A DNA stretch of 40,476 nucleotides from Desulfobulbaceae bacterium (GTDB taxonomy: Bacteria; Desulfobacterota; Desulfobulbia; Desulfobulbales; Desulfocapsaceae), in assembly GCA_020049575.1 (NCBI GenBank), contig JAIFKM010000140.1, positions 1-40,476 of the forward strand, given 5' to 3'. Numbering within the stretch: the stretch's first letter is position 1; every line of letters starts with the position of its first letter. The position numbers and the translations under genes were made by a program. Of the stretch, positions 16,131 to 25,626 are shown piece after piece. A model generated the notes under the pieces. It did no database searches and was not told the origin of the DNA. It saw nothing but the letters and a program-made list of their open reading frames with translations.

Positions 16131-17903
16131 CTATCGGCTCTGCTGACCGATTCGGATATCTCCAACCTGGCCACTGAAAACCTCGGCCGCCATGATGACC
16201 AGGGGATCGTTTGCGAGTTGCTGTCTCTTACTCTGTGGGGTGTCGGCACCCGGTGTTTCGGCAGCGTCCTGCTGGTCGGGTATGATGAATCGGATTTTCA
16301 GATCCTTTTGAAAAAAATCGAGAAAGTATTCTGTAAGGAGTTGGCGGTTTTCTTTTTGCCTAAGGAGGGAGCAATTGGCTGGATCGCTGTAATGCAGATG
16401 CATTTCCTTGTCCCTTTGCTTTACCGAGTCTGCACGCTGAAGATCCTGGGCCATCCACACCTTGTTGGTCCGTACGTATTTGACAAATTCCAGCCAGTCC
16501 CGGCGGATGTCTTTCTCATGCGGATGGATTTCGACGATCTTTTGCGGAGCAGGTGGAGCGACCATGGCAGAAGTCGACTGGACTGCTGTGCTTGCAGGAG
16601 TTGATTCCTGCTCCGTCGGGGTATCTTTCACCGCAGGTTTTTCAGGGATGGTGTGTGTTGTCTTGGCCGTTATTTCAGCGGCGTCAGCGCCACTGGTCGC
16701 CGGTTGTTGCCGGGTCCCTGGGGGAGGTGTGAGGTCGGGGGGCGCTGGAGCAACCTCGGCCTGTCCTTTTCCGATGAATTTCTCGAGATGACCGAGCAGG
16801 CTGCTTACTGGGATCACATTCCCTGCCTCGATGATTTTCAGAAAAGCCGTTTCGAGCGCCAGGCGAGGCTGTGTCGAGTAGCGGATCTCCTCGACCGCTT
16901 CCATGAGGAGATTGAGTTTCAGGTGCAGGGTTTCAACCGAGTAGCGTTGGGCAGTCTCTCGGAGAAGGATGATTTCCTGTTCCGGCAGATCGAGTAGCGC
17001 ATCGCATCCCTGGATTCGAGTAAGGATCAGGTTGCGGAAGCAGTTCATCAGATCAGCAGTAAATCTTTTGATGTCCATGCCGAAGGCGAAGATTTCGTCG
17101 AGGGCAATAAGGGCGGCGCGCCGATCGCCATCCAGAAGTCCAGCGGTAAGGCGCATGAGCACATCCCGGTCAACCAGGCCCAGTACTTCAACAACATCCC
17201 CGGTGCTGATGAGTTTCTCACCAAACGAAAAAACCTGATCGAGCAGACTGAGGCCATCCCGGACGGAGCCTTCCGCTTCCCGGACAATGAGGGCCATGGC
17301 CGCCGGTTCGATCTCAAATCCCTCGGAGAAGGCCAGACGATGAAAATGGTCGGAGAGTTCGGCGGCAGAGACCCGCTTGAGTTCGTACTGCTGACAGCGT
17401 GAGAGGATGGTGATCGGAATCTTGTGCAGTTCGGTGGTGGCGAACATGAAATAGACATGGGCTGGCGGTTCTTCGAGGGTCTTCAGCAGGGCGTTGAAGG
17501 CCTCTGTGGTCAGCATGTGCACTTCATCGATTATGATGATCTTAAAGCGCGACGAAGTGGGCAGAAAACGAATTTTGTCCTTGAGATCCCTGATTTCCTG
17601 GATTCCTCTGTTGGATGCGCCGTCAATTTCATGCAGGTCTAGGGAGTTGCCGGCGGTTATCTCCCGACAGGAGGCGCAGACATTGCACGGTGGGTTTTCT
17701 GTTTCACCGGTGCAGTTGATGGCCTTGGCCATGAGTCGGGCAAGTGTTGTCTTACCGACACCGCGCACGCCAGAAAAAAGAATGGCATGAGCCACACGCT
17801 TGCGGGCGAGGCTGTTCTGCAGGGTTTTGACTACCGGGCGCTGGCCGACAACTTCAGCGAAGGTCTGGGGACGTGATTTTCTAGCGAGGACGAGATAAGA
17901 CAT
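16131..17903 (-). CDS. dnaX: DNA polymerase III gamma/tau subunit
   Basis: From the ATG at 17903 (MSYLVLARKSRPQTF) the protein has 590 residues. The AAA+ clamp-loader module carries Walker A GVRGVGKT (45-52), the four-cysteine zinc site (C64, C73, C76, C79), Walker B IIIIDEVHML and sensor LSRCQQYELK. Domain III follows to about 370. A Pro/Ala/Thr-rich linker (about 395-470) leads to a tau-like C-terminal domain. It loads the sliding clamp and ties polymerase to helicase. The frame upstream of 17903 runs through the SRP RNA and tRNA-Ser and is not coding. Confidence 0.96.
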   Translation of the reverse strand: MSYLVLARKSRPQTFAEVVGQRPVVKTLQNSLARKRVAHAILFSGVRGVGKTTLARLMAKAINCTGETENPPCNVCASCREITAGNSLDLHEIDGASNRGIQEIRDLKDKIRFLPTSSRFKIIIIDEVHMLTTEAFNALLKTLEEPPAHVYFMFATTELHKIPITILSRCQQYELKRVSAAELSDHFHRLAFSEGFEIEPAAMALIVREAEGSVRDGLSLLDQVFSFGEKLISTGDVVEVLGLVDRDVLMRLTAGLLDGDRRAALIALDEIFAFGMDIKRFTADLMNCFRNLILTRIQGCDALLDLPEQEIILLRETAQRYSVETLHLKLNLLMEAVEEIRYSTQPRLALETAFLKIIEAGNVIPVSSLLGHLEKFIGKGQAEVAPAPPDLTPPPGTRQQPATSGADAAEITAKTTHTIPEKPAVKDTPTEQESTPASTAVQSTSAMVAPPAPQKIVEIHPHEKDIRRDWLEFVKYVRTNKVWMAQDLQRADSVKQRDKEMHLHYSDPANCSLLRQKENRQLLTEYFLDFFQKDLKIRFIIPDQQDAAETPGADTPQSKRQQLANDPLVIMAAEVFSGQVGDIRIGQQSR

Positions 17904-17955
17904 GCAACACCGTGGCCTGGGGAAAAGGAAAGACTCGCGGGGTGTGTATAAAAAT

Positions 17956-18056
17956 GATAGCCGGGTTACCTGCAACACACGAAGAGTGTCACTACCGTTG
18001 CTTCCTCCCGGACCTGGCGGGGTTCGTGATTCTTCGTTGCGCAGGGCCCGGCTATC
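17956..18056 (-). ncRNA. ffs: 4.5S signal recognition particle RNA (small bacterial type)
   Basis: On the minus strand a long imperfect hairpin is closed by GATAGCCGGG and CCCGGCTATC. It contains the SRP RNA core AGGTCCGGGAGGAAGCA with its GGAA tetraloop and the adjacent internal loops that bind Ffh. It is about 100 bases long, as in proteobacteria, and is followed by ATTTTTAT. It lies between tRNA-Ser and dnaX. Confidence 0.95.
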
Positions 18057-18072
18057 AAACTGTAAACTGGGA

Positions 18073-18158
18073 TGGCGGAGAGGGTGAGATTCGAACTCAC
18101 GGTACTTGCGTACACACGCGTTCCAGGCGTGCACCTTAAGCCACTCGGTCACCTCTCC
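18073..18158 (-). tRNA. tRNA-Ser (anticodon GGA)
   Basis: An 86-base tRNA with a long variable arm: acceptor GGAGAGG paired to CCTCTCC, encoded CCA, anticodon stem CACGC/GCGTG with loop CTGGAAC (anticodon GGA), and T-arm GAGTTCGAATCTC. It is located between tadA and the SRP RNA gene. Confidence 0.97.
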
Positions 18159-18266
18159 AATCATCGAATAGCTCGATGCAAATGTGAGCTACTATGTATA
18201 CTGTCGTTATTGTTTTAGCAATCAAAAAGTAAGTATCAGGACAAAAAACGCAAGCTCCATGCGGAT

Positions 18267-18791
18267 TCACAACGAATGTTCAGCAGCTCTTCGGGAGCGG
18301 AAGAAGTCCTTGAGAATGTTTGAACAGTTCTCGCCAAGGATGCCGGATGTGATCTCGATACGGTGGTTGAGAAGTCCGTCGGAACCGATGGCATAACGAG
18401 ATTGCGCAGCTCCGGTTTTCGGGTCAAGGGTTCCGAAGACCAGTCGGCAGACCCTGGCGTGCAGAAGAGCACCCATGCACATAATACAAGGCTCAAGGGT
18501 AACATAGAGCGTGGTGCCTGGCAGTCGGTAATTGCCTTTTCGGCTTGCTGCTTCCCGCAGGACCAGTATTTCTGCATGGGCCGTAGGATCATTTAGTGAA
18601 ATCGGGCTGTTACCGGCAGAGGCCAGGGCAGACTCGTTTTCGACAAGTACCGCCCCGACCGGCACCTCACCTCGCGCCGCGGCAATTTCAGCCAGGTCGA
18701 GGGCCAGGCGCATCCATTTTTCATCGTTCTCGGTTTGCCGGCAGGCTGTTAGGCGGTGGTCTTCTTCAATCAGGAGAGATGGCTGTTTCAT
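18267..18791 (-). CDS. tadA: tRNA-specific adenosine deaminase
   Basis: A 174-residue cytidine-deaminase-fold enzyme. The zinc site is complete: HAE in DPTAHAEILVLREA (about residue 72) and PCxxC in LEPCIMCMGALLHARV (about residues 100-105). The RLVFGTLDPKTGAAQS segment is typical of TadA. It converts the wobble adenosine of tRNA-Arg(ACG) to inosine. The N-terminal 20 residues precede the usual start (NDEKWMRLALDLA) and an internal start near there is possible (the ATG of WMRLAL at residue 27). Downstream lie tRNA-Ser, the SRP RNA and dnaX, all co-oriented. Confidence 0.93.
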   Translation of the reverse strand: MKQPSLLIEEDHRLTACRQTENDEKWMRLALDLAEIAAARGEVPVGAVLVENESALASAGNSPISLNDPTAHAEILVLREAASRKGNYRLPGTTLYVTLEPCIMCMGALLHARVCRLVFGTLDPKTGAAQSRYAIGSDGLLNHRIEITSGILGENCSNILKDFFRSRRAAEHSL

Positions 18792-18820
18792 AACGGAATG
18801 CAGGAAAACGATTATCGGGT

Positions 18821-18849
18821 TTGCTTTTTTTAGGGCCGGCCCTTATAAA
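18821..18849 (+). promoter_or_regulatory. Putative promoter with a palindrome in its spacer
   Basis: TTGCTT (18821-18826) and TATAAA (18844-18849) are separated by exactly 17 bases, which contain the perfect 12-base palindrome AGGGCCGGCCCT (18832-18843). This lies in the divergent region between tadA and the sigma-54 activator gene. The palindrome may be an operator; the promoter call is tentative. Confidence 0.4.
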
Positions 18850-18868
18850 TACAAGAGGAGTTACAAAT

Positions 18869-18883
18869 ATGAAATCCTATTAA
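18869..18883 (+). promoter_or_regulatory. Four-codon leader ORF ahead of the activator gene
   Basis: AGAGGAG (18854-18860), the best ribosome binding site in this region, precedes ATG-AAA-TCC-TAT-TAA (Met-Lys-Ser-Tyr-stop). The real gene starts 10 bases after the stop and has no site of its own, so reinitiation or coupling is plausible. Confidence 0.4.
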
Positions 18884-18893
18884 CCCTTTTGAA

Positions 18894-20312
18894 ATGGTCT
18901 CAATGTATACGATACTCATCTATGACTCTTCGGCCCAGACGGCTGGCGCCATGGTCTCGGCCCTTGACCATCGCTGTGAGCTGACTTGTAAATCGAATGA
19001 GGAAGATTTTCAAGAGGAGATCAATAACCGGCAATATGATCTGGTCTTCCTTGATATTGACTCGATCAACGGCCAATCGATGCAGCTTCTGGATAAGATT
19101 CATGGCAAGAATCCCTTCCTGCCCATTATCATCACCAGCAGCAGCGAAAAGGCTGATCTGATTGTCCAAGCTATCAACCGTGGTGCCAGTGATTATCTTG
19201 TCCATCCGGTCTCGCGGGAGAGGATCAATATCTCTGTCGATCGGGCAATCAAGATACGTGATCAGCAGTATGAGATCGCCTATCATCGCCACCGGCAGGA
19301 TGTTGTCTACGATTTTCGGGATGTCATTGCCAAGAGCCCGAAAATGAAAGAAATAATGAAAAGTCTCGAACGTTTTTCCAGGACTGACTCCACCATTCTG
19401 ATTACCGGTGATACCGGTACGGGTAAAAGCTTTCTTTCCGGAACGCTGCATTTTAATTCGCCCCGCCGCAAAAAACCCTTCGTCAAGATCAACTGTGCCA
19501 ATATTCCAGTTGATCTCTTGGAGTCGGAGCTTTTCGGCCACGAAAAGGGGGCCTTTACCGGGGCCGACAAACAACGGATCGGCAGATTTGAACAAGCCAG
19601 CGGCGGGACTATTTTTCTCGATGAGATCGGTGAGATGAATATGGGTCTGCAGACCAAACTGCTTCGCGTGCTTGAAGAAAAATCCTTCGAACGAGTTGGT
19701 GGCAACAAGACGATCCACGTTGATGTCCGGATTATTGCCGCAACCAACAGGGATTTGGTGCGGCAGGTGGAAAATGGGCTTTTCAGGGAGGATCTCTATT
19801 ACCGGATCAACGTCCTGCCAATCCGGCTGCCTTCCCTCAAGGAGAGAAAGGAGTGTCTGATGCCCCTGGCCGAGGTCCTTCTGCGCAAGTGCTGTCGGTC
19901 CTTGCGGCGGGATATCAAGGGATTCACCGCCGAAGCGGTGACTTCAATCGAAGCGTATGACTGGCCGGGAAATATCCGGCAGTTGGCCAACACCATCGAG
20001 AGGGCTGTTATTCTCGAGGATGACAGTCGCATAAACCTCGAAAGCCTCTCTCTACCCAATGCAAAAATGGAGTTCCGGGGGCCTTCCTCTCAGATTCTAA
20101 AGACGCACCTGGAAACACAAGCGGATACAAATGGCGAATCGTTGGCCCAGCAGGAACGGGAGTTGATCTTGCGGGCCCTGGAGGATTCTCTCTGGGTGCA
20201 AAAGAATGCCGCAAAAAAGCTTGGGATCAGTCCCCGAGCCTTGAATTATAAAATCAATAAGCTTGGAATTACGCACCACCACTGGCGGCGCAATAAAAAC
20301 GCCATGGCCTGA
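18894..20312 (+). CDS. Sigma-54 dependent response regulator (NtrC family), atypical receiver
   Basis: A 472-residue activator in three parts. The receiver (1-120) has the phospho-acceptor Asp (DLVFLDID), but the usual Asp/Glu pair is a lone Asp (IYDSS) and the conserved Lys in the final loop is His (DYLVHPVS). The AAA+ part has Walker A GDTGTGKS, the sigma-54 contact loop GAFTGA and Walker B GGTIFLDEIGEM, so it should remodel sigma-54 polymerase. The C-terminus is a Fis-type HTH (NAAKKLGISPRALNYKINKLGI). No histidine kinase gene is adjacent. The start is either 18894 or 18903 (MYTILIYD); neither has its own ribosome site, see the leader ORF at 18869. Confidence 0.93.
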   Translation: MVSMYTILIYDSSAQTAGAMVSALDHRCELTCKSNEEDFQEEINNRQYDLVFLDIDSINGQSMQLLDKIHGKNPFLPIIITSSSEKADLIVQAINRGASDYLVHPVSRERINISVDRAIKIRDQQYEIAYHRHRQDVVYDFRDVIAKSPKMKEIMKSLERFSRTDSTILITGDTGTGKSFLSGTLHFNSPRRKKPFVKINCANIPVDLLESELFGHEKGAFTGADKQRIGRFEQASGGTIFLDEIGEMNMGLQTKLLRVLEEKSFERVGGNKTIHVDVRIIAATNRDLVRQVENGLFREDLYYRINVLPIRLPSLKERKECLMPLAEVLLRKCCRSLRRDIKGFTAEAVTSIEAYDWPGNIRQLANTIERAVILEDDSRINLESLSLPNAKMEFRGPSSQILKTHLETQADTNGESLAQQERELILRALEDSLWVQKNAAKKLGISPRALNYKINKLGITHHHWRRNKNAMA

Positions 20313-20315
20313 TCT

Positions 20316-20334
20316 CGGGTTTGGAGAAAACCCG
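20316..20334. terminator. Small hairpin between convergent genes
   Basis: A 7-bp stem CGGGTTT/AAACCCG directly after the stop of the activator gene, in the gap to the convergent trpA stop (20389). No T-run follows, so it is a weak candidate. Confidence 0.3.
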
Positions 20335-20388
20335 TGCAGCAAATGGCATCCGGCGGCTGCCGGCAGAGTTCCCAGTCAGCGGAGAGCG

Positions 20389-21153
20389 TCAGCGCAGTCC
20401 GGCGATAAAGCCTCCGACCGCCTCCGGTCCTTCTTCTTCCACGAGACGGATAGTTCTGGAGCCGATGACCGCCATGTCGGTCTTGCCTTTAAGGGCCTGG
20501 ACATCAGCTCGGTCCTGGATGCCGAAACCAACGGCCAGCGGCAGATCGGTCGCCTTGCGGCAGCGGGCCAGATATGTCCCGAAATCATCGCCGAATTCCG
20601 ATTTCCGACCGGTGACGCCGCGGCGCGCGACGCAATAAATGAAACCCTTGGCCCAATGGTTCAGCTCGGCCATGCGTTCATCGGTCGAGGTTGGGGCGAA
20701 GATCAGGATCGGGGCGATCCTGTATTCCTCGGCCAGCCGAAAGAAGTCTTCTCCCATCTCCGGCGGCAGGTCGGGGATGATCAAACCCTTCAGGCCGGCA
20801 TCCTGGGTCTGTTGCAGAAACTTCTCTTCGCCATACTTAAAGATAATATTGTAGTAGGTCATGAAAAGAAACGGAATATCATAGGTATCGGCCATCTCTG
20901 CGCCGAATTCCAGGCAGTCGGCGATGGTCGTGCCGGCGGCGATGCTCTCCTGATTGGCCTTGAGAATCACGGGACCGTCGGCCATTGGTTCGGAGAATGG
21001 AATCTGCATCTCGATGCAGTCCACCCCATTCTCGACCATCTGGCGGATGACTTGGCGGTTGACCTCGAAGGAGGGATAGCCGAGGACGATATGGGTCATC
21101 AGCAGGATCTCTTTTTCCTGCCGGCGATTCTTCAGAATCTGTTCAAGTTGCAT
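20389..21153 (-). CDS. trpA: Tryptophan synthase alpha chain
   Basis: A 254-residue TIM barrel from the ATG at 21153 (MQLEQILKN). The catalytic Glu and Asp are in the expected segments: Glu in IEMQIPFSE and Asp in MADGPVI. The phosphate loop is VGFGIQ. A small variation is FSEP where FSDP is usual. TrpA splits indole-3-glycerol phosphate and channels indole to TrpB. The frame extends to 21258 over the trpB end, but AGGTGA precedes 21153. It is 46 bases downstream of trpB. None of the other trp genes is in the window. Confidence 0.95.
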   Translation of the reverse strand: MQLEQILKNRRQEKEILLMTHIVLGYPSFEVNRQVIRQMVENGVDCIEMQIPFSEPMADGPVILKANQESIAAGTTIADCLEFGAEMADTYDIPFLFMTYYNIIFKYGEEKFLQQTQDAGLKGLIIPDLPPEMGEDFFRLAEEYRIAPILIFAPTSTDERMAELNHWAKGFIYCVARRGVTGRKSEFGDDFGTYLARCRKATDLPLAVGFGIQDRADVQALKGKTDMAVIGSRTIRLVEEEGPEAVGGFIAGLR

Positions 21154-21199
21154 GGTAGTCACCTGTACTCTTTGACAAAGGCACCTGGCAGGTGCCGGG

Positions 21200-22426
<1,227 letters not shown>

Positions 22427-22556
22427 ACTCTTCTCCATCAAATTCAGGGCATGGCGGGCATGCCGTCAACGAACTCCTGCAAACAGCCCTGCACCCGCGG
22501 GCGGGTAGAATTCTGCGCAGAGAGGCAAATAGGTTGTGTGGGTTCGGGAAACTGCC

Positions 22557-22586
22557 TTGATATCAATCAGGAAAGTCTGATATAGT
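22557..22586 (+). promoter_or_regulatory. Sigma-70 promoter for fliW
   Basis: TTGATA (22557-22562) and TATAGT (22581-22586, 5 of 6) are separated by 18 bases, about 43 bases ahead of the fliW ATG. Confidence 0.6.
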
Positions 22587-22629
22587 GACTTTATTGCTGT
22601 TTTTCCCCTCATCTACCAAGGAGACGCGT

Positions 22630-23064
22630 ATGACAACTGCTGATGGTGCTGCTGTGCAATCACAGATCGATCCAGGGAAAATTGTGACGTTTCCCCAAGG
22701 AATTCCCGGTTTTGAAAAGTACACCAAGTTCAACATCTTTCACAAGGAAGAAAACGATATCAGCGCATATTGGCTGGAATCCTGCGACAGCCCGAAAATT
22801 ACCTTCACCCTTGTGGATCCGACAACGTACGGCCTGAATTACGAGCTCGATCTCAGTGATGAAGAGCAGAAGATTCTTGGCACCAGCGATCCTTTCGAGC
22901 TGGCCATCCTGATGATGCTGTCCAAGAGCGAGGATGCGCAGGACCGAAAGAGCGCACTCAATGCCAACATCGCCGGACCGATCGTAATCAACCCGAAAAC
23001 CCGGATCGGTCTGCAGAAGGTCATCGTTCGCTCACATATCAATCTCAATATTGTTCAGGAATAA
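22630..23064 (+). CDS. fliW: Flagellar assembly factor FliW
   Basis: A 144-residue protein with the FliW pattern: GKIVTFPQGIPGFEKYTKFNI at the start of the barrel, WLESCDSPKITFTLVDP in the middle, and a C-terminal NANIAGPIVINPKTRIGLQKVI segment. FliW binds flagellin and blocks the translational repressor CsrA, so flagellin synthesis follows assembly. The ATG at 22630 has AAGGAG six bases upstream; the frame also runs back to 22585 without support. Unusually there is no csrA or flagellar gene next to it here. A stem-loop follows the stop. Confidence 0.94.
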   Translation: MTTADGAAVQSQIDPGKIVTFPQGIPGFEKYTKFNIFHKEENDISAYWLESCDSPKITFTLVDPTTYGLNYELDLSDEEQKILGTSDPFELAILMMLSKSEDAQDRKSALNANIAGPIVINPKTRIGLQKVIVRSHINLNIVQE

Positions 23065-23110
23065 GGCAGACAGAAGGGAAGGTTGAATCTGCCTTCTCTT
23101 CTTTTTCCTG
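23063..23110 (+). terminator. Terminator after fliW
   Basis: Arms AAGGCAGA (23063-23070) and TCTGCCTT (23088-23095) form an 8-bp stem starting at the fliW stop, followed by a T-rich tract (CTCTTCTTTTTCC). Confidence 0.6.
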
Positions 23111-23186
23111 TCCATTGCAGAATTGGAGCGCAGTTTTTTCAACCTACCTCAGCGCACTTGCCGCGAAATGAGCGTGTTCTTCTCTC

Positions 23187-24803
23187 TCATGGCAGATGCC
23201 GCCGGCAGACTGCCGCGAAATCTTCCGGGTAATGGCCGTTGATGAATCTCAGTTGGGCCTCGCTGAATGCCCCGGGTGACTCAGGGAGCCGAGGGAGAAA
23301 GGCATAGAGCAGTGGTTGACCGGTACAGCCTTTTCCGCCGAGTCGCTTTGGGTATTCTATTGAGGTGACCATCTTTGCGCCGAGGGCCGCCAGGGTTTTC
23401 TGGGCCAAGTAGATGCCGGTATCGAGCGACTCCCTTACGCCGGTATCGGCCTCGAGGATGTTGCCGACGATTTCTCCCCGCCCGTTCCTTTTCGTCATGA
23501 GCTGCATTTCCCACTGCGAGGTCTGGGCCTTGGGGATAAAGAGCATGGCGTTATCGTCGCTCCAGACCACAAGGCTGCTTTCCAGGTCGTCTCGACCGTC
23601 CATCCGCCGATTGCCAGCGATGGCTCTGCAGTAATCATCGAAAAAATCGCTTTGATGGAGGGCGCGATACTGTTCAATCACCTCGGCGATCATGTCGCCG
23701 CAGCCAAAGGACGGCAGAATCCCGATCGCCCTGTTCGGATCACCGCTGTAGGCCTCGACTGTCTCGGGAATCATGGCATACTGCTGGTGGATCTGCTGGT
23801 GCGAGGCATGCAGTCGATAGCGTGACGGTGCGTAATCGAAGCCAAAGTTCCAACCCCAGAGGGTGGCGTGGCCGAGACATTTCGTCGTGTTTACCGCATC
23901 AGTGATTGTCCGGCGCAACTCTTCAACCTCGGTTGATGTCCAGATCCGCTTTTGATCAGCTGTGGGGAGTGCAATTTCTGCCGCTAGGCGGGCATAGGTC
24001 CGCTGATAGTAGAGATGACGCAGGGCCCGCATGTCCTGCACGCTCAGCTGTTCGATGGAATAGCGGACGGCGTCCTCGGCCATGTTGGCGGCGTAGTGGC
24101 CGCCGGCGATATAGGAGTTGCGACGCAGGTACTCATAGACATGGCTCTGTTCATCTTTTGGCCATTCACCGACGATTTCGCTTCCGCCCTGGGCTCCTGG
24201 CCGAATGACCATGACGATCTTGTAGCTGTCGGGGAGATGGGGATTGTTGGCTACGGCCTCAAAGAGCAGATGGTTATGGATGACCGGTCGCGGGGCTCTG
24301 CCCGGTTTTCTGGCGTAGCGAAGACCATTGACCTGCCCGGTTGCGTCTTTTTCGATTTCGCAGCTTATCTCGGCCAGCCGGATCAGATCGGCCGGATCGG
24401 TGGATGCAGTTGCCAGGGCCAGCAGCAGCGGTTCGGGCAGTCGTTCGATCAGCCTTGGGTCAATGCCGGCTGCGGCCAATGTCTGGTTCAGAGAAATTTC
24501 CGGCGGCGAGGTGATACGGATGCGACCAGGGTCCTCGGCGCTGGCGTCCGCCCATTCCTTGTCGATATAGGTGGTGCCTTTGAAGGGCAGGGGGTTGGCG
24601 ATCTCGAAGATCCAGTCCGCTCCGTGCACCGCGACCTCATCAGGAGGGAAATTGGCGGCGTTGTCTACCGGCTCACCCTTCTCATCACTGCCAAGCACCT
24701 GTATCCGGCTGTTCTGGCGGAGGTTGGCAACGGTATACGAGGGCTTGTGAATGCCGTAGCGGAAGGTACCTTCGGGGGTTACGCAGGTTCGCAGGTGGTT
24801 CAT
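23187..24803 (-). CDS. Unrecognised protein of 538 aa, possibly HIT/GalT-like
   Basis: I cannot assign this protein. The likely start is the ATG at 24803 (MNHLRTCVTPEGTFRYG); the frame extends to 24893 without a clear site. It looks soluble, with no signal peptide or membrane segment. A Pro/Asp-rich N-terminal part (to about 140) contains VHGADWIFEIANPLPF. Next come IHNHLLFEAVANNPHLPDSYKIVM, AGGHYAANMAEDAVRYS, WGWNFGFDYAPSRYRLHASH followed by QQIHQQ, and a C-terminal WSDDNAMLFIPKAQ region. The His-rich HASHQQIHQQ after a strand faintly resembles the HxHxQ motif of the galactose-1-phosphate uridylyltransferase/HIT superfamily. That resemblance is weak inference. It lies downstream of the FmdE/ABC operon on the same strand, separated by a hairpin at 24947-24979. 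Confidence 0.75.
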   Translation of the reverse strand: MNHLRTCVTPEGTFRYGIHKPSYTVANLRQNSRIQVLGSDEKGEPVDNAANFPPDEVAVHGADWIFEIANPLPFKGTTYIDKEWADASAEDPGRIRITSPPEISLNQTLAAAGIDPRLIERLPEPLLLALATASTDPADLIRLAEISCEIEKDATGQVNGLRYARKPGRAPRPVIHNHLLFEAVANNPHLPDSYKIVMVIRPGAQGGSEIVGEWPKDEQSHVYEYLRRNSYIAGGHYAANMAEDAVRYSIEQLSVQDMRALRHLYYQRTYARLAAEIALPTADQKRIWTSTEVEELRRTITDAVNTTKCLGHATLWGWNFGFDYAPSRYRLHASHQQIHQQYAMIPETVEAYSGDPNRAIGILPSFGCGDMIAEVIEQYRALHQSDFFDDYCRAIAGNRRMDGRDDLESSLVVWSDDNAMLFIPKAQTSQWEMQLMTKRNGRGEIVGNILEADTGVRESLDTGIYLAQKTLAALGAKMVTSIEYPKRLGGKGCTGQPLLYAFLPRLPESPGAFSEAQLRFINGHYPEDFAAVCRRHLP

Positions 24804-24946
24804 GGTGTTCTCGTGGTGGAAGGGGCTTGTCTGTCGAGACTTTTGGCTGCAATCGAGAGAATACTGCAGCAGTTGGCAGAACGCAAACATCACGAGGCTG
24901 ATTTCTTGCGCTTTTAAAAGGTGAGCAATAGGAAAGGAGGGAGAAT

Positions 24947-24979
24947 GAGAGGCCAGAATCGAGAATGATTCTGGCTCTC
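24947..24979 (-). terminator. Hairpin after the FmdE operon
   Basis: A 13-bp stem with one bulged base (24947-24960 with 24967-24979) and a 6-base loop, 22 bases after the fmdE-like stop. The tail on the minus strand is pyrimidine-rich (ATTCTCCCTCCTTTCC) but not a pure T-run, so termination may be partial. Confidence 0.6.
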
Positions 24980-25000
24980 CCGGGCAAAGGACGGGGAAGT

Positions 25001-25612
25001 TTAACGTTTCTGCTCGACCCGATCATAGCAGGGGATGCAGAGGGTTTTGCCGGCAAATCGGCGGGTCCGGGATTCCATGGTGTTTTCGCCGCATTCTTCA
25101 CAGACAAGGCTCTGCAGGACACGAGCCGGTCGTGGTGGCTGACTGTTCAATTCTTCCACCGAAAAAAGCTCCTCCGCCGGCAGGTTCATCAGACGCTGCT
25201 GCATTTCCGTGCGCATTTTCTGTAATCTGGTTTGTTCCTCGGGAGTGAGCAGACCCTGCATGTTCTTGCTCATCAATGTCGTCAATTCACTGTCCATACC
25301 ACCTTGGTCCAGTTGTTTGAACAGCAGGCGTACGCCTTTGCCGCTTATGCGGTCATGGAAGGAAAAGGCCATCTTGCCGTAGTCAAGGTGGATGAGATTG
25401 CCTTTGCCGTAGGTGCAGCCGGTCAGGAACTGGATGGCGTCGACGCCGCACATGTCCGTCTCGGTGACGCAGACGAGATGTGCCTGATCGACGTCTCCCA
25501 TTTCGCGAAGGGCTAATTCCGCAGCCCGGATGCCGATGGCGAGTCCGGGGCAGCTGTGGCCGTGGAAGGCGATTGTCTCTGCTATTCTCCGTGGTTCGAT
25601 CTGGCAGTTCAT
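25001..25612 (-). CDS. FmdE family protein with C-terminal zinc ribbon
   Basis: A 203-residue protein. The FmdE domain (about 8-140) shows the family motif HGHSCPGLAIG and ETDMCGVDAIQFLTGCTYGKGN, with the Cys and His residues that coordinate metal in this family. The C-terminus has a zinc ribbon of two CxxC pairs (CEECGEN and CIPCYD). FmdE was named from formylmethanofuran dehydrogenase operons, but most members occur without that enzyme, often beside metal or corrinoid transporters, as here. It is the last gene of the SBP-permease-ATPase operon, 14 bases after the ATPase stop. A metal or cofactor handling role is inferred from this context. Confidence 0.92.
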   Translation of the reverse strand: MNCQIEPRRIAETIAFHGHSCPGLAIGIRAAELALREMGDVDQAHLVCVTETDMCGVDAIQFLTGCTYGKGNLIHLDYGKMAFSFHDRISGKGVRLLFKQLDQGGMDSELTTLMSKNMQGLLTPEEQTRLQKMRTEMQQRLMNLPAEELFSVEELNSQPPRPARVLQSLVCEECGENTMESRTRRFAGKTLCIPCYDRVEQKR

Positions 25613-25626
25613 AGGATATTCCTTTT

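Noticed and set aside
16340-16360. Possible dnaX frameshift (A-rich) slippery site
   Set aside because: The only A-run in the sense strand is CAAAAAG near the C-terminus, which is not the A-AAA-AAG heptamer and lies too far downstream to make a gamma form.
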